From positions 124,001 through 188,000 of the forward strand of contig CANLDA010000003.1 of the NCBI GenBank assembly GCA_947489325.1: a DNA stretch of 64,000 bases, written 5' to 3'. This document shows, in pieces, positions 17,622 to 26,619 of the stretch. The DNA comes from an uncultured Paracoccaceae bacterium (GTDB lineage Bacteria; Pseudomonadota; Alphaproteobacteria; Rhodobacterales; Rhodobacteraceae). The stretch's first letter is position 1. Every line of letters starts with the position of its first letter. The notes beneath the pieces were generated by a model. It was not told the origin of the DNA and did no database searches. It saw nothing but the letters and a program-made list of their open reading frames with translations. The translations under genes were made by a program, and so were the position numbers.

Positions 17622-18542
17622 ATGAACTGGCACCAGGACATCTTGGCCGCGTCCAACCGGATTGCCGCTCATGTAATACGGACGCCTGTGATTACCATGA
17701 AGGGCTTTGGGCTTATCTCTCCGGTCGAGATGAAGCTAGAGCACATGCAGCACACTGGCAGTTTCAAAGCACGTGGTGCATTCAACACCTTGCTATCACA
17801 GGATATCCCGACCGCAGGTTTGGTCGCAGCGTCTGGTGGCAATCATGGGGCTGCTGTCGCTTATGCAGCGCAGCAATTGGGCCATAATGCACGGATTTAT
17901 GTGCCCGAAATGGCCGGACCTGCAAAGATCGGATTGATCCGCGACATCGGAGCAGATCTGCATGTGGTACCGGGCGCATATGCAAATGCACTGGACCTTG
18001 CCAAGCAATACGAACACGATACAGGTGCGATGCAAATTCACGCCTATGACGCCCCGGCAACGGTGGCGGGTCAAGGCAGTTGCGTCGTTGAGTGGGAAAA
18101 TCAGGGGCTTGAAGCCGATACCGTTTTGATCGCCGTTGGTGGTGGTGGGCTGATTGGCGGGGCAATGGCATGGTTTGATGGGCGTCGCCGTGTGGTGGCG
18201 GTCGAACCTGAAACCTCTTGTGCATTGAACGCAGCGCTCGCGGCGGGCGATCCTGTGGATGTCGATGTTTCAGGCGTGGCAGCAAATGCCCTTGGAGCGC
18301 GGCGCATTGGCGACATTTGCTTCGATCTTGCGCAGTCCAGTGGCGTCACATCCATTACCGTCACGGATACAGCCATCACAGCCGCACAAACCGCGATGTG
18401 GCGTGAAATGCGTCAACTTGTTGAACCGGCGGGCGCCACTGCTTTGGCCGCCCTGATGTCTGGCGCCTATCGCCCAGCGCCGGGTGAAAAGGTGGCCGTA
18501 CTGGTCTGCGGCGGCAACATTGCGCCGGATCCCTTTTCATAA
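17622..18542 (+). CDS. threonine dehydratase-like PLP enzyme
   Basis: A 306-residue fold-type II PLP enzyme of the threonine/serine dehydratase and racemase group. The PLP lysine is in HTGSFKARGA, the substrate loop in ASGGNHGAAVAYAA and the phosphate-binding loop in VGGGGLIGG. There is no C-terminal ACT or regulatory domain, so it resembles the short catabolic dehydratase or serine racemase type rather than biosynthetic IlvA. Start ATG 17622 was preferred over the much longer open frame because the similarity begins there. It lies upstream of dapD on the same strand. Confidence 0.88.
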   Translation: MNWHQDILAASNRIAAHVIRTPVITMKGFGLISPVEMKLEHMQHTGSFKARGAFNTLLSQDIPTAGLVAASGGNHGAAVAYAAQQLGHNARIYVPEMAGPAKIGLIRDIGADLHVVPGAYANALDLAKQYEHDTGAMQIHAYDAPATVAGQGSCVVEWENQGLEADTVLIAVGGGGLIGGAMAWFDGRRRVVAVEPETSCALNAALAAGDPVDVDVSGVAANALGARRIGDICFDLAQSSGVTSITVTDTAITAAQTAMWREMRQLVEPAGATALAALMSGAYRPAPGEKVAVLVCGGNIAPDPFS

Positions 18543-18620
18543 GCGTCGCAAAGCAAGGGTGACGCGCGGGACTTCATTCGCTATTACAGCGCGAATCCCT
18601 TTGATCTGGAGCCTAAACAC

Positions 18621-19448
18621 ATGTCGAACGCGCAACTCGAAGCCGCAATTGAATCCGCATGGGACGCACGTGACACCATCACGCCTGCCACCACCGGCGA
18701 AACCCGCGAAGCCATTCTGGACACCCTGAATGCCCTAGACAGCGGCACCTTGCGTGTTGCCGAAAAAATGGAAAGCGGCGATTGGCATGTGAACCAATGG
18801 GCGAAAAAGGCTGTTCTGCTGTCTTTCCGCCTGAACGACATGGAAATCATCGAAGGCGGCCCCGGCAACGCAGGTTGGTGGGACAAGGTTCCTTCGAAAT
18901 TTGATGGCTGGAACGAAAACCAATGGACTGCTGCCGGCTTTCGCGCTGTACCCGGGTCTATCGTGCGTCGCTCGGCCTTTATCGCAAAGGGCGTGGTTTT
19001 GATGCCATCCTTTGTGAATATCGGCGCCTATGTGGACGAGGGATCCATGGTGGACGGATGGGCAACGGTCGGAAGCTGCGCCCAAATCGGCAAAAACGTA
19101 CACCTGTCAGGCGGCGTTGGTATTGGTGGTGTGCTGGAACCCATGCAAGCAGGCCCAACCATCATCGAAGACAATTGTTTCATCGGTGCGCGCTCTGAAG
19201 TCGTCGAAGGTTGTATCGTGCGCGAAGGATCGGTTTTGGGGATGGGCGTCTTTATTGGTCAATCCACCAAAATCGTGGATCGTGAAACTGGCGAAGTCTT
19301 CTATGGTGAAGTACCGCCCTATTCGGTGGTTGTTGCAGGTTCTATGCCCTCCAAGAATGGCATCAACCTGTATTGCGCGGTCATCGTGAAACGCGTTGAC
19401 GAAAGAACCCGCAGCAAAACAGGCATCAACGAATTGCTGCGCGACTGA
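18621..19448 (+). CDS. dapD: tetrahydrodipicolinate N-succinyltransferase
   Basis: Lysine/diaminopimelate synthesis by the succinylase branch: transfers succinyl from succinyl-CoA to tetrahydrodipicolinate. The 275 residues have the full family length, with an N-terminal helical domain and a left-handed beta-helix of hexapeptide repeats (~100-235: [20 protein letters not shown], then [10 protein letters not shown]). DapE, the desuccinylase of the same branch, is encoded 5.4 kb downstream beyond an accessory block. A strong terminator lies at 19482-19506. Confidence 0.97.
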   Translation: MSNAQLEAAIESAWDARDTITPATTGETREAILDTLNALDSGTLRVAEKMESGDWHVNQWAKKAVLLSFRLNDMEIIEGGPGNAGWWDKVPSKFDGWNENQWTAAGFRAVPGSIVRRSAFIAKGVVLMPSFVNIGAYVDEGSMVDGWATVGSCAQIGKNVHLSGGVGIGGVLEPMQAGPTIIEDNCFIGARSEVVEGCIVREGSVLGMGVFIGQSTKIVDRETGEVFYGEVPPYSVVVAGSMPSKNGINLYCAVIVKRVDERTRSKTGINELLRD

Positions 19449-19462
19449 TCCAGCCCGATCTG

Positions 19463-20149
19463 TCAGCCAACCAATCTGGACAACGCCCGTGCATCGCGCG
19501 GGCGTTTTTCTTTGAAGAAGACATCCTTAAGGATTGCCCTGCTTTCCTGATCGCGCATAACAACCCGTGCAGTGGGGCCATATCCAAACCCTGTCAGGCC
19601 ATCACGATTTGGTAAGACATCCAGTATGTCCTCTTGTTGTTGATCATCAAGCAATGCAAGCGAGTGTCGACACGGCTTGAATGTAGCGACCGGTAGGTTA
19701 TTTGCGCAGAACACCTGCTGTTGACCACATAACAAAAGGATGAATTCAGCCGAATTTCCATCTTCTCGAAACCGCGCCAAAGTGCCGACCAAATGCTGCG
19801 CCCGGATCAATACCTCTGCCTCGCCAAACATGGATTTTGCCAAATTTGATGTCAGCATAATCGGCTGATCGCGAGACACAGAAACAACGCCATGCACACC
19901 AAGTGCCTCGGCCTCAACCTCTAGTGGCGCGTCATACCCCCACGACAAGCGTTCAAACCGCCCCACCCACAACAGCGGCTGTGCGCCATTGTTGGGTGTA
20001 AAAATACGATCACCAACCATTAAGTCACCCGCCCGCTTTGGCCCGGTGCAGGTTTCTACCCATGTCGTCACATCCACACCCGGCAACGTCTTCTGAGGCC
20101 CAAGAATCGGGGCAGGAATTTGGCTCTCAGGCTGGTTATTTGGTGCCAT
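19463..20149 (-). CDS. Hint-like protein lacking catalytic residues
   Basis: A 228-residue Hint_2-like protein recognisable by GPKRAGDLMVGDRIFT, PLLWVGRFERL, a VSRDQPIML segment and EVLIRAQHLVGTLARF. When aligned by eye with intact Hint domains, the nucleophile position (Cys before xxGT) is Gly, the SPxHR histidine is Gln, and the DxHxIV histidine is also lost. It is therefore unlikely to be self-cleaving. AAGGGG precedes ATG 20149. Its last ~12 codons contain the dapD terminator hairpin. Confidence 0.72.
   Translation of the reverse strand: MAPNNQPESQIPAPILGPQKTLPGVDVTTWVETCTGPKRAGDLMVGDRIFTPNNGAQPLLWVGRFERLSWGYDAPLEVEAEALGVHGVVSVSRDQPIMLTSNLAKSMFGEAEVLIRAQHLVGTLARFREDGNSAEFILLLCGQQQVFCANNLPVATFKPCRHSLALLDDQQQEDILDVLPNRDGLTGFGYGPTARVVMRDQESRAILKDVFFKEKRPRDARALSRLVG
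19482..19506 (+). terminator. intrinsic terminator of dapD, inside the convergent Hint gene
   Basis: An 11-bp stem (AACGCCCGTGC / GCGCGGGCGTT, one G-U pair) with a 3-base loop, followed by TTTCTTT. It lies 33 bases after the dapD stop and entirely within the coding sequence of the minus-strand Hint-like gene. Confidence 0.8.
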
Positions 20150-20342
20150 GTCGGCCCCTTCAGACGAATACGATCTGATATTGAGGCGGTATGGTTCAGG
20201 GAGTGTTTACATCTTGGTCATCTAAGTAATGAATTTCATGTAGATTTTTGCCAGTTTTTCCTAAAATCAGATACACCACACCAACCAGACAACGTCATCC
20301 AGACAGTTGACCTTGCCAATAAATGCGGGATATGGGCCACCC

Positions 20343-20705
20343 ATGGAACAGAAGAAGAAATCTCGTCAGCAAGTCTATACGCTGCTGGTTCAAGTTGGCC
20401 GCAAGGATGGCGATGGATTGCCACCGGATGCGACCGGCGGGGCCTTGATGATCTATGCCAGTGGCGTGGACGAGGCAGAGGCCGTGCGCGAAACCGTTGC
20501 GATCCTAAAACAGGCTGAATTGGCTCCGCTAGACGTGGTGGGATATGGCACCTTGTCAGAGCGCATAGAACAGGGTCACGAGATCGACGATGAAGAACGC
20601 GATTTGATGCAGCGCGCGCTTGAGGAAAACTCTGTTGTTGTCGCACAAATGACGCCGTTCTTTGGCGGCGAAGAAAGCACAGACAACGCCGCCCTATTGC
20701 ATTGA
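20343..20705 (+). CDS. conserved hypothetical protein
   Basis: A 120-residue acidic soluble protein with no signal peptide or membrane segment. It has an alpha/beta pattern: a Lys-rich start (MEQKKKSRQQ), the strand VYTLLVQVGR, the motif GALMIYASGVDEAEAVRETV and a YGTLSERIEQG turn. Alternation of strands and helices suggests a ferredoxin-like fold, but no family was recognised. It overlaps the convergent iGluR-like gene by 12 bases. Start taken at ATG 20343; an alternative at 20307 adds 12 residues. Confidence 0.65.
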   Translation: MEQKKKSRQQVYTLLVQVGRKDGDGLPPDATGGALMIYASGVDEAEAVRETVAILKQAELAPLDVVGYGTLSERIEQGHEIDDEERDLMQRALEENSVVVAQMTPFFGGEESTDNAALLH

Positions 20706-21749
20706 GCCAAACCAGCTGTCGTGAAGCGTTTTATAGGTTCCGTTTTCACGCAGGGCCAAGATTTCTAGATTGATCATCTCGCGCATGTCGCTGTCTGATG
20801 GCAGCGCGATGCCATAGCTTTCGCGCAGAAACACAGATCCGGCCAATTCCCCGATACCTGCCCCGTCATTAAGCACATAGTAAGCAAGGATCGGGGCATC
20901 AAAAACCACGGCCTCAAGCTGTTCACCCTCAAATGCCGCCAAAAGCCCGTGCAGATCCTCAAAGCCCGAATAGGCGATGTCGCGCGCGCCCAGAAAGTCT
21001 GCGGCGGTCGATCCCTGAATGGTGCCCACCGATTTTCCATACAGATCATTGGTGGAATGCACGTTATGTGTAATTGCATCAACCGTCATGACCGACGTAA
21101 TCCGAGCCACAAACACCGACACAATGAACAGGGATGAAATCACCAATAGCACCGCGAACATCCGGCCAAAAATCGTACGCGGAACCCGCTCTTCAAACCC
21201 ACCATTCACAACAAGGTTCAGCGCCCACCAGAACGATGGGAACATGGCTTCTTTCATAGGGCGATCAAAATAGGGCTGCGCTTGACGTTCCAGCCGCCAC
21301 ATCAACATGCCGCCCCCGAACAACATCGCAAAAGCCAGAAGAACCGCCAACAGCAAATCCACCGACAGAATCGCCTTGAACAAGGATGACGTCCCGGAGG
21401 ATTTGACCGGAACCATCACTTGCAAGCCACTGTCAAAGATCGGTTGACTGAAATCCAAAACCTGTTCCCGGCTGGCCTTGATCGAGATATTCGCCACAGC
21501 CAAATCGACATTGCGGGTTTCAACCGCTGCCAACATACGGCTGAAGTTGTCATATCGGACAATTTCATAGTCCAGATTTAGTTCCTGCGCGATGGTGTGC
21601 CAAAGCTCTAGTGAAAACCCGGTTTCCCGTCCGCCTTCGGACATTGAAAACGGAGGGCGCGTCACAGTCGCGACTTTGATTGCTGAGGATTGCGTGAGGC
21701 CTTGCATTGGCCAAATCAACATCAGAATGAAAAGAGCAAGTTTACGCAT
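20694..21749 (-). CDS. prokaryotic ionotropic-glutamate-receptor-like protein
   Basis: A 351-residue protein in which a family-3 solute-binding domain is split by a channel-like insert. Order: signal peptide (1-19), first binding lobe (~24-120) with Arg94 in SIKASREQVLDFSQP at the place that binds the amino-acid carboxylate, TM1 (~126-150), re-entrant-loop-like stretch PSFWWALNLVVNGGFEER (171-188), TM2 (~193-216) running into VARITSVMTV, then the second lobe (~225-345). This is the GluR0 layout. The K+ channel TVGYG filter is absent; the loop reads VNGGFEE. Start ATG 21749 has AGG upstream. It could instead be a receptor without channel function. Confidence 0.75.
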   Translation of the reverse strand: MRKLALFILMLIWPMQGLTQSSAIKVATVTRPPFSMSEGGRETGFSLELWHTIAQELNLDYEIVRYDNFSRMLAAVETRNVDLAVANISIKASREQVLDFSQPIFDSGLQVMVPVKSSGTSSLFKAILSVDLLLAVLLAFAMLFGGGMLMWRLERQAQPYFDRPMKEAMFPSFWWALNLVVNGGFEERVPRTIFGRMFAVLLVISSLFIVSVFVARITSVMTVDAITHNVHSTNDLYGKSVGTIQGSTAADFLGARDIAYSGFEDLHGLLAAFEGEQLEAVVFDAPILAYYVLNDGAGIGELAGSVFLRESYGIALPSDSDMREMINLEILALRENGTYKTLHDSWFGSMQ

Positions 21750-21879
21750 AGCACCTAGGATCACCATAATTTGGCCTGCGCCTAGGATAATATGTCCTTC
21801 CTGACAAGGAAACTTGGGACTTTCACCTTGTTTTAAGGGAACTCTGTGCGCCGGAAAGCACCAATAGCGCCTCTTGGCA

Positions 21880-22971
21880 TCAGGCCGCGCGCGCCTCTGC
21901 CAGTGTAATCGCATCAAATGGGCGCAACACTGGATAGGCCGCAATTGAATGATCGGGCAACGTCGCACGTTCATATTGCGCCAAAAGGGTGCTTGGCAAA
22001 AGGTCTTTCTTGCGACGTATGCGTCCGATGTTCAGGCTTTCAACGGCGGTCCCTGCCGCAATCACGGCCTCATGATCGGGCAGTAGAACGTGCGAATAGG
22101 TCACCAGAGCATGCCCTTTTTCCGCAAAGGCCGCAGTGCCATTCATCAGATATTGCACGGGGACAAGCACGTGTTCTGACCCAAACAGATACTCCACCCG
22201 CGACCCGCCGATCACCAGACGTTGATAAGGGGCCACAATGATATCTTTTTGCAAACCAAAATAGGGTGCGCGTAAATGCACGGGCTCAAAGGTGCCGCGC
22301 GCCGGCACCGTGCGATGAACCACGTTGAGAACCGGCAACAATTCTCCATCTAGGGACGCTACCAAATCCCCCCGCTTCAGGCTGCTCGCGGGGCGATACC
22401 CGCGGGCGGTCAGAATAGGGACAGCAGAGGTTAACGCGGGCATTGGACCAACAGGTTCAATATCGTCAGACACCGCGAAGAACCGCACATCTGTTTCCAT
22501 GTGACGCAATCCAGGAACGCAAACCATTTCCCGAACATCCGCAAGATACAATGGCCGGGGATCTTTCAAAACCGTGGTGGCAAAGCGGTTTGTTCCGGGT
22601 AACTCGACCGTCAAGCGACCCCAGCGGTTTGGTGCATCCCAACTGTATGTAATACGCAAGGCGTCCGTACGGTCTTCGATCATGTGATCAATCGTTGCGT
22701 GAAACACTTGATCGCCCTGCATAATCAACAACACAATTCCGCCACCGGGTAGGGCCTGAAACTCAAGACTGCTCACCCATGGATGGCTGCGATGAAATCC
22801 CAACAGTTTCTGCGGCCGCCCCTGCGGTGACAGGCGCGTTTCCAAGATAATGCTGCCCTTGGGCATGAAGCGATTCAGCGGGTCATGCGTGTCAGATGTC
22901 GCTTGGGGGGTCTGCACGCCATTGGGCGCGAACAAGTTTGAGTGGTGATCGGAGATGGCGATCCACGTCAT
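21880..22971 (-). CDS. Hint-like protein, catalytic residues replaced
   Basis: A 363-residue Hint_2-related protein. Residues ~40-160 form a beta-rich N-terminal domain. The Hint-like region has PILTARGYRPASSLKRGDLV, then VAPYQRLVIGGS, EHVLVPVQYL and LLPDHEAVIAAGTAVESL. The Cys expected four residues before the GT-like position is missing and the SPxHR histidine is Gln (APYQR), while a late PDHE remains. Self-cleavage is therefore unlikely. Its ATG directly follows the TAA of the upstream Hint gene with no gap, so the two are translationally coupled. Confidence 0.72.
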   Translation of the reverse strand: MTWIAISDHHSNLFAPNGVQTPQATSDTHDPLNRFMPKGSIILETRLSPQGRPQKLLGFHRSHPWVSSLEFQALPGGGIVLLIMQGDQVFHATIDHMIEDRTDALRITYSWDAPNRWGRLTVELPGTNRFATTVLKDPRPLYLADVREMVCVPGLRHMETDVRFFAVSDDIEPVGPMPALTSAVPILTARGYRPASSLKRGDLVASLDGELLPVLNVVHRTVPARGTFEPVHLRAPYFGLQKDIIVAPYQRLVIGGSRVEYLFGSEHVLVPVQYLMNGTAAFAEKGHALVTYSHVLLPDHEAVIAAGTAVESLNIGRIRRKKDLLPSTLLAQYERATLPDHSIAAYPVLRPFDAITLAEARAA

Positions 22972-24540
22972 TTAGGCGACTCTGTATTCATTAGCGAGAA
23001 GGACGGCCTCGTGACGTTTCAACATACGTCGCGCTGCAGGGCTATACCCCTCGCCCGTGTCAGGATCCAGCTCTGGGAACAACGTGCATATTTCTGCAAC
23101 GATATCCGCTTCGAGGCTTTTGCTGGTTTGTGGACCTGGCAGGAAACTTTCCGTCGTCAAACCCTGAGAGAACACAATCTGATGCTGATCAAAAAGGATG
23201 TGCAGATATTCGACCTCCCCTCCTTCGACGGGGCGAATACTGCGATCATTTACAAGATCCTTGGCTGCGACAAGAACTTCACTTTCGCCGAACAACAACT
23301 CCGCCACGCAATCTCGTACCAGCACACGATGCAAGGGCGAGACCAGCAGCTCCTCGTGTTGCCCCAGTGTATTTGCGTCGATACGGATCGGGGCAAACTC
23401 TCCCTGTGCTGGGACACGACGGCTGCCGATCCAACGCACAGGGTGTGGACCATCATCATAGGTCTCCACCAAATCACCAACTTGCAACTGCTCTACCGGT
23501 ACATCGCCATCAGGCGTACGGATCAACGTACCCGCAACAAAGCATGGCACCGCACTCACCGTCACAAATGCTGTATCGGTGTTTGACCCATCCGCAATAG
23601 AATAGGTGAAGTTGAAATCTTCGTCAGTGCCATCACCCACCAAGGTAATGGTGCCATCTGCGTTCAAGGTAACGGTCTGGCCAGTCGTCAAAGTGACCGT
23701 ATCGCCTGCAGTTACAGCCACACCGTTGATATGCGTGACAGTCAGCGTACCTGTGCCCGTATCATTACTCAGAACATCCATGGTGTTCGTTGCATTCCCC
23801 AGCAGGCTTGCCGTGTCGTCTTGGGCAACCAGCGCTGTTTGAGCGGAGTCTCCTGCGATCAGAATGGCAGAGTCATAGCTGCTGTCGGATACATCGGCGA
23901 TGCCAATGCGGATCGAATTCACCTCTCCGGGAATGACGGGAATGGTCAGGGTCATCGTAACCGTGAACCCATCCATCTCGGTGTTATAATCGCTACCTGT
24001 GTTATCAATAAACAGGTTCTCATTACTGCCAGAATTGATATTGCCCGGGTCGGTATCGCCATCACCCACTGACAAGGGCACATAGGATCCGTTGATCCAA
24101 ACACCAACAGCATCCTGATACACAGAATTTGTGAATTCGGGATATTCTTCTGAGGCAAACACAAACTGCATCGTCAACGTGTCGCCTGTGGGGATGAAAT
24201 CGATGTCTAGGTAAGAAGCATCAAACGTGTTGGTCCCAGCAATGGCATTGAAATCCGGATCATTATCGACACCGTTTGTATTCCTGCTGGTGCTGCCGCT
24301 TTGATTTGCGTTTCCGCTGTTGTTGGTAAAATCGCGGATGCGCCCCGTGGACAGGATAACACCAGTATCAGAGGGCGTGACCCCTGGGCTGATGGTATCG
24401 CCACCAGAATAAATACCGGATGACACATTGGCCCCGGTATAACTTGCACTTACCACAGTGACGCCGTCACCAAAGATGGCCTCGGCCATATCCTCAGCGG
24501 ATGCACCCTGATTATATGTCAGCTCTGACGCTGCTACCAT
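22972..24540 (-). CDS. choice-of-anchor L / Hint-domain protein, catalytic residues present
   Basis: A 522-residue modular protein. Residues ~1-240 match the choice-of-anchor L type domain (ASELTYNQGASAEDMAEAIF, then VFASEEYPEF). A cadherin-like/VCBS-type stretch follows (~245-325), then a Hint domain with nucleophile Cys333 (PCFVAGTLIRT), VSPLHRVLV and DQHQIVFS. Asp, Thr and Ser are abundant, as in surface or matrix proteins. No Sec signal is seen at the N-terminus, so export would need another route such as type I secretion. Start at ATG 24540 was chosen for GAGG five bases upstream; a GTG at 24591 is possible. Confidence 0.83.
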   Translation of the reverse strand: MVAASELTYNQGASAEDMAEAIFGDGVTVVSASYTGANVSSGIYSGGDTISPGVTPSDTGVILSTGRIRDFTNNSGNANQSGSTSRNTNGVDNDPDFNAIAGTNTFDASYLDIDFIPTGDTLTMQFVFASEEYPEFTNSVYQDAVGVWINGSYVPLSVGDGDTDPGNINSGSNENLFIDNTGSDYNTEMDGFTVTMTLTIPVIPGEVNSIRIGIADVSDSSYDSAILIAGDSAQTALVAQDDTASLLGNATNTMDVLSNDTGTGTLTVTHINGVAVTAGDTVTLTTGQTVTLNADGTITLVGDGTDEDFNFTYSIADGSNTDTAFVTVSAVPCFVAGTLIRTPDGDVPVEQLQVGDLVETYDDGPHPVRWIGSRRVPAQGEFAPIRIDANTLGQHEELLVSPLHRVLVRDCVAELLFGESEVLVAAKDLVNDRSIRPVEGGEVEYLHILFDQHQIVFSQGLTTESFLPGPQTSKSLEADIVAEICTLFPELDPDTGEGYSPAARRMLKRHEAVLLANEYRVA

Positions 24541-24833
24541 TTCTGCCTCAATACCCAGTTTTGCGGCAGAAACTTCGGCACTTTCTGGCACAGCCAGACA
24601 TGTCGCGCGACTTGGTCGCGTCCTTTTAAGACCCTATTGTGAAGGTCTTTGTGCTCTTTGCCCTGCCTCGGGTCATATTATTGATTAAGAGTTACCACAA
24701 TTTTTCCCTATTTGTTAAGAATTTAAACCTCTTACTTAACAAAATGCGACTGAGGTGAGACCACCACACCACAATTGCGCTTTGGGGCTGGTCGTTTTAG
24801 GGATGCAGGGACCGTTATTAACAAGGAAATCCC
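24541..24833. other. divergent intergenic region between the Hint operon and dapE
   Basis: About 290 bases, AT-rich in the centre. It must hold the promoters of the minus-strand Hint genes and of dapE. One small palindrome is visible, CGCGAC-TTG-GTCGCG at 24606-24620, 66 bases upstream of the Hint start; it may be an operator or a short hairpin. Confidence 0.4.
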
Positions 24834-25982
24834 ATGTCTGAGATTGACGCCGCAGACCTGACCGCAGACCTGATCAGATGCCCATCCGTGACGCCCAATG
24901 AAGGTGGCGCGCTTATCCTGTTGCAAGGACTTCTTGAAAGCGCCGGATTTGAGTGCACCCGCGTGGATCGTGGCGACGTGTCCAATCTGTTTGCTCGGTG
25001 GGGACGCAAAGGCCATCCACAGACGTTTGGGTTTAACGGCCACACTGATGTCGTTCCCTTGGGGGACGAGGCCGCGTGGACCGCGCCGCCATTTGGCGCC
25101 GAAATTCGTGATGGCATCATGTATGGGCGTGGCACGACCGATATGAAATCCGGCGTAGCTGCTTTTGTCGCGGCCGCGATTGATTATGTGCGCGACACCC
25201 CGCCGGATGGGGCGATCATCATTGCCATAACCGGCGACGAAGAGGGCGATGCCATTGATGGCACCACAGCCTTGCTTGATTACATGTCTCACGAACAGGA
25301 ACGCATGTCTGTGTGCCTCGTGGGCGAACCCACCTGCCCCAATGAAATGGGCGAGATGATGAAAATCGGGCGACGCGGATCAATGACCGCGTGGTTTACC
25401 TATCGTGGTGTTCAGGGGCATTCGGCCTATCCACACCGCGCAAAGAACCCGTTAACTGCAATGGCGCGCCTGATGGATCGCATGGCCCATCACGAACTGG
25501 ACCAAGGCACCGATCACTTTGATGCCTCGACACTTGCTGTTGTCACCATGGACACTGGCAACCCAACCACCAACGTGATTCCTGCTGAATCCCGCTCTGC
25601 CGTGAATATCCGATTCAACGACAGCCATTCCGGTGCAAGCCTAAGCACATGGATTCGTGAGCTGATGCAAGAGGTCGCCACCGAAACGGGCATCGACATA
25701 TCAGTCGACATAAAAATCTCTGGCGAGAGCTTTCTCACCCCGCCCGGCGATTTGTCTGCCCTGATGGCCCGCGCAGTAGAGGCGGAGCTGGGCGTGACGC
25801 CAACACTATCAACAAGCGGCGGCACATCAGATGCGCGGTTTGTCAAAAATCACTGTCCAGTGGTCGAATTCGGTCTCGTGGGCAAAACCATGCATCAGGT
25901 GGATGAGTGCGTACCCGTCGTACAAATTCATCAACTTAAATCCATCTACTTGCGCGCGCTGAGGGATTATTTTGCCGGGTAA
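24834..25982 (+). CDS. dapE: succinyl-diaminopimelate desuccinylase
   Basis: Releases succinate from N-succinyl-L,L-diaminopimelate in lysine and cell-wall precursor synthesis, acting after DapD. The 382 residues carry the M20 dizinc motifs: [10 protein letters not shown] (metal His and Asp), [18 protein letters not shown] with the catalytic Glu pair, and GGTSDARF with a late metal His in [10 protein letters not shown] Shine-Dalgarno AAGGAA precedes the ATG. The next gene starts 11 bases before its stop. Confidence 0.96.
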   Translation: MSEIDAADLTADLIRCPSVTPNEGGALILLQGLLESAGFECTRVDRGDVSNLFARWGRKGHPQTFGFNGHTDVVPLGDEAAWTAPPFGAEIRDGIMYGRGTTDMKSGVAAFVAAAIDYVRDTPPDGAIIIAITGDEEGDAIDGTTALLDYMSHEQERMSVCLVGEPTCPNEMGEMMKIGRRGSMTAWFTYRGVQGHSAYPHRAKNPLTAMARLMDRMAHHELDQGTDHFDASTLAVVTMDTGNPTTNVIPAESRSAVNIRFNDSHSGASLSTWIRELMQEVATETGIDISVDIKISGESFLTPPGDLSALMARAVEAELGVTPTLSTSGGTSDARFVKNHCPVVEFGLVGKTMHQVDECVPVVQIHQLKSIYLRALRDYFAG

Positions 25983-26556
25983 TATTTGGCGCAAACGTCT
26001 TGTTGTGATGATCAAAGAACCCCATCCCGGGCGGGTTAAAACCCGTCTGGGTCGCGATATTGGCATGACAACAAGTGCGTGGTGGTTTCGCCATCAGGTC
26101 GCCGGATTGCTACGCCGTATTGTCGATCCGCGTTGGGATGTAATCCTTGCCGTTGCGCCTGACCATGAGGGCATGACCAGCCGGGTTTGGCCACCCCATT
26201 TGCCACGTACCCCACAAGGGCGGGGTAATCTGGGGGACCGCATGGGGCGCGTGTTTCGCACCCTCCCTCCTGGCCCTGTATGCGTCATTGGCGCAGACAT
26301 TCCCGGTATCACCCCTGCTCGTATTGCCAAGGCTTTTGATGCGTTGGGGCATCACGACGCCGTCTTCGGCCCGGCCCCAGATGGCGGGTATTGGTTGGTT
26401 GGAATGAAACGCACGGCCCCTGTGCCCCCGACTTTGTTTTCAGATGTGCGTTGGTCAACCGAACACGCACTGGCCGATACCATCGCCACCTTGCCGGGCG
26501 CGCGTGTGGCCCTTGTGGATCATTTGCGCGATGTGGATACGGTGGCTGATCTGTGA
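25972..26556 (+). CDS. TIGR04282/DUF2064-family glycosyltransferase-like protein
   Basis: A 194-residue nucleotide-sugar-transferase-fold protein of the DUF2064 family, some members of which are named for arsenosugar synthesis. Visible are [17 protein letters not shown] at the N-terminus, [21 protein letters not shown] in the middle and [17 protein letters not shown]. The start is a TTG at 25972 overlapping dapE, with GAGGG seven bases upstream; an ATG at 26008 would remove family-conserved residues. No arsenic genes are nearby, so the substrate is left open. Confidence 0.8.
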   Translation: MPGNIWRKRLVVMIKEPHPGRVKTRLGRDIGMTTSAWWFRHQVAGLLRRIVDPRWDVILAVAPDHEGMTSRVWPPHLPRTPQGRGNLGDRMGRVFRTLPPGPVCVIGADIPGITPARIAKAFDALGHHDAVFGPAPDGGYWLVGMKRTAPVPPTLFSDVRWSTEHALADTIATLPGARVALVDHLRDVDTVADL

Positions 26557-26619
26557 CACCCAACCAGAACCGCAAGGTTTCCCCATGACGCCTGTGCGCT
26601 GACGTGTTAGGGCGGCGCT

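Noticed and set aside
22942-23586. 214-codon frame antisense to the Hint gene
   Set aside because: Overlaps the conserved Hint domain on the other strand and shows no family features.
19463-24540. inteins or homing endonucleases
   Set aside because: The Hint domains are C-terminal, have no C-extein and no LAGLIDADG or HNH insert, so they are not inteins in host genes.
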